Shown here piece by piece: positions 7,470 through 10,706 of a stretch of DNA of 10,706 nucleotides; the first letter of the stretch is position 1, and each line of letters starts with the position of its first letter. This DNA is from Oscillospiraceae bacterium. GTDB taxonomy: Bacteria; Bacillota; Clostridia; Oscillospirales; Ruminococcaceae. The stretch lies in contig CADBXQ010000037.1 of assembly GCA_902798675.1 (NCBI GenBank), forward strand, positions 1 to 10,706. Reading direction: 5' to 3'. Both the position numbers and the translations under genes were made by a program. A model generated the notes under the pieces. The model saw nothing but the letters and a program-made list of their open reading frames with translations. It searched no databases and had not been told where the DNA came from.

Positions 7470-7712
7470 TTACTCAGGGTCGCAAAAGCCGCGATGTTCT
7501 TTTGGGATACTTTTATAAAATTTGTCAAATGTTTTGTATTTAGTGATAATTTTTTTGAAATTCCCTTCAGGATCGAGAAAGTTTGAACAATAATTTCTGA
7601 CGCGTTGCTTCTCTTGCTCTGTCCAGCCTTTTCCGCCATTTCCTCCAGCAACAGCATCCATTGAATCGTCCATCAGCTCATCGTTTGAGCTCAAATTTTT
7701 ATTTTCCTCCAT
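7470..7712 (-). CDS. Small peptide with double-glycine leader (bacteriocin/RiPP-like precursor)
   Basis: An 80-residue peptide. Residues 1-24 are an acidic leader ending in ELMDDSMDAVAGG, the double-glycine form cleaved during export by C39-peptidase ABC transporters; cleavage is expected after Gly24. The predicted mature part (25-80, 56 residues) begins NGGKGW, contains two cysteines (42 and 77) that could form a disulfide or thioether, and carries a basic, aromatic segment (FKKIITKYKTFDKFYKSIPK). I do not recognise the mature sequence. The ATG at 7712 is chosen because AAAGGAGGT lies seven bases upstream; a longer GTG start would overlap that site. It has its own promoter candidates, leader hairpin and terminator, so it is a complete single-gene unit. 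No transporter, modifying enzyme or immunity gene is visible beside it, apart from the convergent NRPS-like gene. A double-glycine pheromone or antimicrobial is likely; function unproven. Confidence 0.8.
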   Translation of the reverse strand: MEENKNLSSNDELMDDSMDAVAGGNGGKGWTEQEKQRVRNYCSNFLDPEGNFKKIITKYKTFDKFYKSIPKEHRGFCDPE

Positions 7713-7719
7713 TTCAAAC

Positions 7720-7728
7720 ACCTCCTTT
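7720..7728 (-). promoter_or_regulatory. Near-perfect Shine-Dalgarno site of the leader peptide
   Basis: AAAGGAGGT on the minus strand, seven bases from the ATG at 7712. It is the strongest ribosome-binding site in the window and indicates high translation, as is usual for secreted peptides. Confidence 0.75.
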
Positions 7729-7743
7729 CCAAATTTTTATACT

Positions 7744-7792
7744 TAAAGGGGCTTTTATATTATGTAATTCAAAAGTGACAAAAACCCCTTTA
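7744..7792 (-). repeat. Hairpin in the leader of the peptide mRNA
   Basis: Inverted repeat TAAAGGGG (7744-7751) and CCCCTTTA (7785-7792), continued by an inner CTTTT/AAAAG pairing (7752-7756 with 7771-7775) after a bulge. If transcription starts from the upstream promoter at 7798-7826, the RNA would begin almost exactly at this hairpin. That would suit an RNA-stabilising 5' stem, or a site that controls translation. Confidence 0.5.
7754..7781 (-). promoter_or_regulatory. Proximal promoter candidate of the peptide gene
   Basis: TTGTCA (7781-7776), a 16-base spacer and TATAAA (7759-7754) on the minus strand. It overlaps the inverted repeat, so the same bases may serve either as promoter or as leader RNA. 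Confidence 0.4.
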
Positions 7793-7797
7793 CGTTC

Positions 7798-7826
7798 ATG
7801 ATAACATATTTTAATAAACATGTCGA
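7798..7826 (-). promoter_or_regulatory. Distal promoter candidate of the peptide gene
   Basis: TCGACA (7826-7821), a 17-base spacer and TATCAT (7803-7798), with TGT giving an extended -10. Each hexamer has one mismatch. It would start RNA near 7791, at the first base of the hairpin. Confidence 0.45.
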
Positions 7827-7889
7827 GTATTTATTAATAATTAAAATATCGCCAGAAAATAATACCTAGAGTTTTAATTGCTGCTCTGA

Positions 7890-8609
7890 TTAAGCATTAT
7901 TGCAAGATGAAATGCGGTCCAATTGCCAGTGGCCTTGAGAATTTTTGATGAATGTCCAAAATTCAGCAAAACATTCTGGTTTATATTGCTTTGATGAATA
8001 ATTTCCAACCATTTCGCGAATTTTTCTCCAATATTTTGACAAAAAATTATCTGATCCATCTTTTTTGGGAGTTTTGACAATATAATCAATCATGCTTCCC
8101 TCTATTTTCACACATATCTTTTCAGAACCATTTTTACTAAATCTCCAAGGGGTTACTGAAAGAAGCTTTATATCTTCACATACATTTTTTTCTCCCGCCT
8201 TTGCCATTTTTGCTAACTTTTTTTGATGATTTTCAAATAATCTTTGAGTCATGTATCTCTTTGCCGGGGTCATGTCCCCACCGGCCCAAGCTTTTTGTAT
8301 TGCAAAATATGCATCGGAAATTTCTCTAACTACGGGTTTATAATCTAAACCACTAGAATCTATTTTTCGTTTTGCGCGCTTTTTTGATATTGTTGAGAAG
8401 CCATATATAGCCAAACCAGAAAAAACCGTAATACCTAAAGGCCACAAAGGATTTAAACTTCCGCCTCCGTGGCTGCTGCTTCTGTGCCTATGACCTCCAT
8501 GCCCTCCATGCCCTCCATGCCCTCCTCCAGCTCTGGCAAAAACATTAAACTGGGCTAAAGATCCCAGGCAAATCAACAAGCTCAACAAAGCAATTAATCT
8601 TTTTTTCAT
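7890..8609 (-). CDS. Tim44-like domain protein, exported and membrane-anchored, with Gly/His-rich linker
   Basis: A 239-residue protein. Residues 1-26 form a signal peptide (KKR, then LIALLSLLICLGSLA, with a cut likely after FARA). A Gly/His-rich linker follows (29-50, with three GGH units and RHRSSSHGGG). Then comes one hydrophobic helix (about 53-73), a basic KKRAKRK segment, and from about 90 a domain resembling the bacterial Tim44-like/NTF2-fold family. Its marks are ISDAYFAIQKAWAGGDM, MTQRLFENHQ, the 'IDYIV' strand and the closing FAEFWTFIKNSQGHWQLDRI. In mitochondria Tim44 tethers the import motor; bacterial members are exported or membrane-bound and of uncertain role. Positive charge after the helix suggests that the C-terminal domain faces the cytoplasm, but topology is uncertain. 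Length is normal for clostridial members. The ATG at 8609 has GAGGG about 12 bases upstream. Confidence 0.8.
   Translation of the reverse strand: MKKRLIALLSLLICLGSLAQFNVFARAGGGHGGHGGHGGHRHRSSSHGGGSLNPLWPLGITVFSGLAIYGFSTISKKRAKRKIDSSGLDYKPVVREISDAYFAIQKAWAGGDMTPAKRYMTQRLFENHQKKLAKMAKAGEKNVCEDIKLLSVTPWRFSKNGSEKICVKIEGSMIDYIVKTPKKDGSDNFLSKYWRKIREMVGNYSSKQYKPECFAEFWTFIKNSQGHWQLDRISSCNNA
8494..8524 (-). repeat. Three 9-bp tandem repeats coding for Gly-Gly-His
   Basis: Three identical copies of CCTCCATGC (plus strand, 8494-8520) and a partial fourth, coding the HGGHGGHGGH run. Identity at the DNA level, including wobble bases, points to recent expansion by slippage. Copy number could vary between strains. 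Confidence 0.8.
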
Positions 8610-8666
8610 TTTTCAACATTCCCTCAAACCATAAAAAACATAAGAATAATTTCAAGCTATGTTATA

Positions 8667-8675
8667 ATTATATCA
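8667..8675 (-). promoter_or_regulatory. Extended -10 promoter of the Tim44-like gene
   Basis: TGATATAAT on the minus strand (8675-8667). The best -35 match, TTAACA, is 20 bases upstream, too far for a normal spacer, so the extended -10 must carry recognition. The surrounding 14 bases are identical to those at the NRPS-like promoter. Start would be near 8660. Confidence 0.5.
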
Positions 8676-8798
8676 CAAATCACCAGCAATTGTGTTAAAA
8701 TTTTGTTAAATTTTTATGAATTTATTGCTAACAAACCGCTATGGCCATTGGAAAAAACGCTGCTTCCCTGCTTCAAGTGTGTATATATTTAATTTTGC

Positions 8799-9779
8799 TT
8801 AACTGATTCCATCCTCTTCAAATATCTTTCTATAATCATATTTTTCTTTAGGCAAAACTATTAAATCGCCCAAAATTTTACAATATTTATAAAATTTAGG
8901 TTTAAATTGCATTATTCCTGAATCCGGCGTGAATGTCAACTCGCCAAACTTTATCGATCCATCGTCTAAAAGATAAAAATCAACTCTAACAAAGCAAAAC
9001 CCTTCGCTTAATTTTCGGGCCAACTTTAATATTTCGCTGAAATTGTTCGGCTTTTTAATCAAATCCTTATCATTTTTGGGATGAGTGTATAAAAATGGTT
9101 GCAGGTTCCAATTTGCGTCATAACATTCAACTTTCTTTGCTTTCCCTTCCCCACGAACAAAGGTAAAAAATTTCGGCGTTCCATTAAAACACAAAACCTT
9201 AACGTCGATCAAACCAGCGCCATTGTTTTCAAGATATTCTTCTGCAATGATTTTGGGCTTTATGTTGTGATAATGCAGTTCAAATCCAGACTTAAAAGCA
9301 AAATCGGTTTGAAGCCACTTGTCAAACATATCTTTAATAAATTTTTTGTCAAGATTGGCCTTCTTCAAAACACAAAGATTACATCCGTAACCATGAGTTG
9401 CTTTTAGAATAAACCTATCTGGCAATTTATCAAAATCAATATCATCAAATTTATCCCAGACGCCCAAAATCGGAACAACATATTTTTCTCCGATCTTTTG
9501 CTTAACATAGTCTTTCACCAAATATTTGTCGGAAAGCCTGGTTTTTATCGGAGTTGAATCCCAAAGCTTGAGCCACTGGATTTTTTCATGGTAGCTCTGA
9601 GGATTTTCCAGATCTATTCCTCCGCCCGTGCGTTTTTTATACCAATCTTTGAGCATTTGAGGGTATTTTTCAAGATCTTTATATCCACCCGGAGGCGGGA
9701 CAGCAGAGACCGTGACTGTTCCAAATAAACTGAAAACAATTGAAAAAATTAAAAATATTTGCAAAAATTTATATTTCAC
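8799..9779 (-). CDS. TupA-like ATP-grasp family protein with an N-terminal signal peptide
   Basis: ATP-grasp enzymes of this family are thought to ligate amino acids to sugars or teichuronopeptides; the substrate here is unknown. Residues about 55-305 follow the family closely: NPQSYHEKIQWLKLWD (59-74), DKYLVKDYV (84-92), VVPILGVWDKFDDIDFDKLP, FILKATHGYGCN (123-134, nucleotide-binding lysine), IIAEEYL (177-183), DVKVLCFNGTPKFF, FVRVDFY (263-269) and FGELTF (278-283, metal-binding glutamate). The catalytic residues appear present. Residues 1-26 form a clear signal peptide (KYK, a hydrophobic core, TVTVSA), which is unexpected for an ATP-using enzyme. The GTG start at 9779 is supported by GGAGGG nine bases upstream, so the signal is probably translated. 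It could instead act as a membrane anchor. Confidence 0.85.
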   Translation of the reverse strand: MKYKFLQIFLIFSIVFSLFGTVTVSAVPPPGGYKDLEKYPQMLKDWYKKRTGGGIDLENPQSYHEKIQWLKLWDSTPIKTRLSDKYLVKDYVKQKIGEKYVVPILGVWDKFDDIDFDKLPDRFILKATHGYGCNLCVLKKANLDKKFIKDMFDKWLQTDFAFKSGFELHYHNIKPKIIAEEYLENNGAGLIDVKVLCFNGTPKFFTFVRGEGKAKKVECYDANWNLQPFLYTHPKNDKDLIKKPNNFSEILKLARKLSEGFCFVRVDFYLLDDGSIKFGELTFTPDSGIMQFKPKFYKYCKILGDLIVLPKEKYDYRKIFEEDGIS

Positions 9780-9788
9780 TTTAATTCG

Positions 9789-9794
9789 CCCTCC
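9789..9794 (-). promoter_or_regulatory. Shine-Dalgarno site fixing the GTG start of the ATP-grasp gene
   Basis: GGAGGG on the minus strand, nine bases from the GTG at 9779. It matters because this start includes the signal peptide. Confidence 0.65.
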
Positions 9795-9874
9795 AATCTA
9801 TAAACTTAAGACTCATTTTGAAATTATTATCTCTCTATTCTACCTTCGCATAAACACACACACCACTAATATTC

Positions 9875-9902
9875 ATTTTATAGCAAACTAAAAATATATC
9901 AA
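9875..9902 (-). promoter_or_regulatory. Promoter candidate of the ATP-grasp gene
   Basis: TTGATA (9902-9897), 16 bases, TAAAAT (9880-9875) on the minus strand. An overlapping reading, TGCTATAAA (9885-9877), fits an extended -10. Start would be near 9868, with a leader of about 90 bases. The rest of 9780-10034 is AT-rich with no gene or clear terminator. Confidence 0.4.
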
Positions 9903-10034
9903 CTGGCAAATTAACTAAATTTTCAAGTTTATTTTTTGATTATATTTGGCAAAATCCCTAAAAGTTTTATTAAAAAAATTGGAAGCGATGCGTTTTAAAA
10001 AACATCACCCCCATTTAAAATTTTAAAATTCAAC

Positions 10035-10706
10035 TCAGAATCTTTTTAGAATGCCTAGACACAACCTTTTTTCATTATTGTCTAATTGTGCAAAAATTTC
10101 AGAATCCTCCAAAATCCTCCTCAAAGACCTTAAAACGTCCAGGTCAAACTCTCCTTCAGACAAACACCAAATCAAAGCTTTAGCTATTTTCAGCTTTTGT
10201 TTAGTGGGATATTCTTTAAAAAAATTACACCAGGCCAAATTCGAAAAAGCCCCAACAACATCCTCTTTAGCCGCATCTTGACCCAAACATTCAATAAGCG
10301 CATCTGTTATGTCTATCCTTTGATCGACGGAATATTCTTTAAAAAAGTTATATTGAGAAAAATTTCGCAAAATTTCTGCAACCTGTTCTTGCCGTTTTTC
10401 CGAAAACGAACACCTAGTCAATATGTCGGTTACTTTTAGTTTGTGTTTCAAAGAACACTCTCCAAGAAAATCATCATCGGAAAAATCCAAACAAATTTCG
10501 AAAAAATCTTCTTCATCCCACTCTTCCCAAACAGGCTTTTTGAGCAAAAAAACAAATTGAGAAACTTGGCTCTTAACATTACTTTTTTGCTGACCTGCCT
10601 CCTTGTCGCTTTCATCATCAGATTGCTCGGTCTCGCATGATTCTTTTAAGTCATATATACTTTGACAACTGCATAAATGTTTTTTTGGATTAGCAAACGC
10701 CACTCC
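10035..10706 (-). CDS. Helical-repeat protein with 41-residue units, probably exported (5' end outside window)
   Basis: I do not recognise the family. The frame is open to the right edge; the first full codons read G-V-A-F-A-N-P-K-K, like the end of a signal peptide cut after AFA, so the start and hydrophobic core should lie beyond 10706. Numbering from the edge-near GTG at 10703, residues 11-50 are polar and acidic with Cys11, Cys13 and Cys23. From about 66 come four helical units of about 41 residues. Units 2 and 3 (108-148, 149-189) are clearest, sharing NFFKEY, a Q-[RK]-[IL]-x-I core and a final ALI-x-C-L. Unit 1 shows FLGECS and TRCS at the equivalent places; unit 4 is divergent and ends the protein. 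The pattern suggests HEAT/ARM-like paired helices used for protein binding. A conserved Cys closes units 1-3. Confidence 0.65.
   Translation of the reverse strand, partial: GVAFANPKKHLCSCQSIYDLKESCETEQSDDESDKEAGQQKSNVKSQVSQFVFLLKKPVWEEWDEEDFFEICLDFSDDDFLGECSLKHKLKVTDILTRCSFSEKRQEQVAEILRNFSQYNFFKEYSVDQRIDITDALIECLGQDAAKEDVVGAFSNLAWCNFFKEYPTKQKLKIAKALIWCLSEGEFDLDVLRSLRRILEDSEIFAQLDNNEKRLCLGILKRF
10209..10346 (-). repeat. DNA-level direct repeat inside the helical-repeat gene
   Basis: The 15-base ATATTCTTTAAAAAA (plus strand) occurs at 10209-10223 and again at 10332-10346, exactly 123 bases or 41 codons apart. It encodes the shared FFKEY segment, evidence that the units arose by tandem duplication. 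Confidence 0.75.

Noticed and set aside
7463..7657. Alternative minus-strand frame overlapping the leader peptide
   Set aside because: No ribosome-binding site, whereas the overlapping frame has AAAGGAGGT and a clear double-glycine leader.
8494..8524. Short tandem repeat considered as part of a CRISPR or non-coding array
   Set aside because: Units are contiguous 9-mers with no spacers and encode an in-frame Gly-Gly-His run.
8684..8730. AGCAAT/ATTGCT inverted repeat with two GTTAAA copies upstream of the Tim44-like promoter
   Set aside because: Short arms with a 35-base loop; it could be an operator but cannot be told from chance here.
8740..8790. Terminator after the ATP-grasp gene near a six-T run on the minus strand
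   Set aside because: The preceding GAAGCAG/GGAAGCAG is a direct repeat, not a stem, so no intrinsic terminator is supported.
9099..9407. Plus-strand open frame opposite the ATP-grasp gene
   Set aside because: Antisense shadow of a gene with intact family motifs.

Overview
The window is A+T-rich (roughly one third G+C by eye). It has purine-rich AGGAGG-type ribosome-binding sites, near-consensus sigma-A promoters, frequent GTG/TTG starts and TGA used as stop. The gene families (PotABC, GT2, TupA-like ATP-grasp, a double-glycine leader peptide, a Tim44-like exported protein) fit a low-G+C Firmicute, most likely an uncultured clostridial, perhaps gut or host-associated, bacterium. I cannot name the species from sequence alone.

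Left block (1-3510, minus strand): one operon reading GT2 glycosyltransferase, potA, potB, potC (cut by the window edge), with tight overlaps and coupled non-ATG starts. The potA reading frame is broken at about 1666-1699: the ATPase half and the C-terminal regulatory half lie in different frames, and a piece of the first TOBE-like domain seems to be missing. A strong promoter at 3594-3622 drives the operon.

Centre (3685-7346, plus strand): a divergently transcribed 1187-residue NRPS-like enzyme behind an almost perfect extended -10 promoter. Its order is adenylation, carrier protein, condensation, then a C-terminal stub resembling only the last part of a second adenylation domain. It has no second carrier and no thioesterase.

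Right block (7372-10706, minus strand): four genes whose products all look exported. They are an 80-residue double-glycine leader peptide with its own promoters, 5' hairpin and terminator; a Tim44-like protein with a signal peptide, a Gly/His-rich linker and a membrane segment; a TupA-like ATP-grasp protein that, unexpectedly, carries a signal peptide; and a Cys-containing protein of 41-residue helical repeats whose start lies beyond the window but whose first visible residues resemble the end of a signal peptide.

The most interesting area is 3685-7800, where a decayed or unusual NRPS-like enzyme converges on an orphan peptide gene of bacteriocin/RiPP type flanked by similar short repeats. 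The exported ATP-grasp protein is the second point of interest. No tRNA, rRNA, CRISPR array or transposase was seen.
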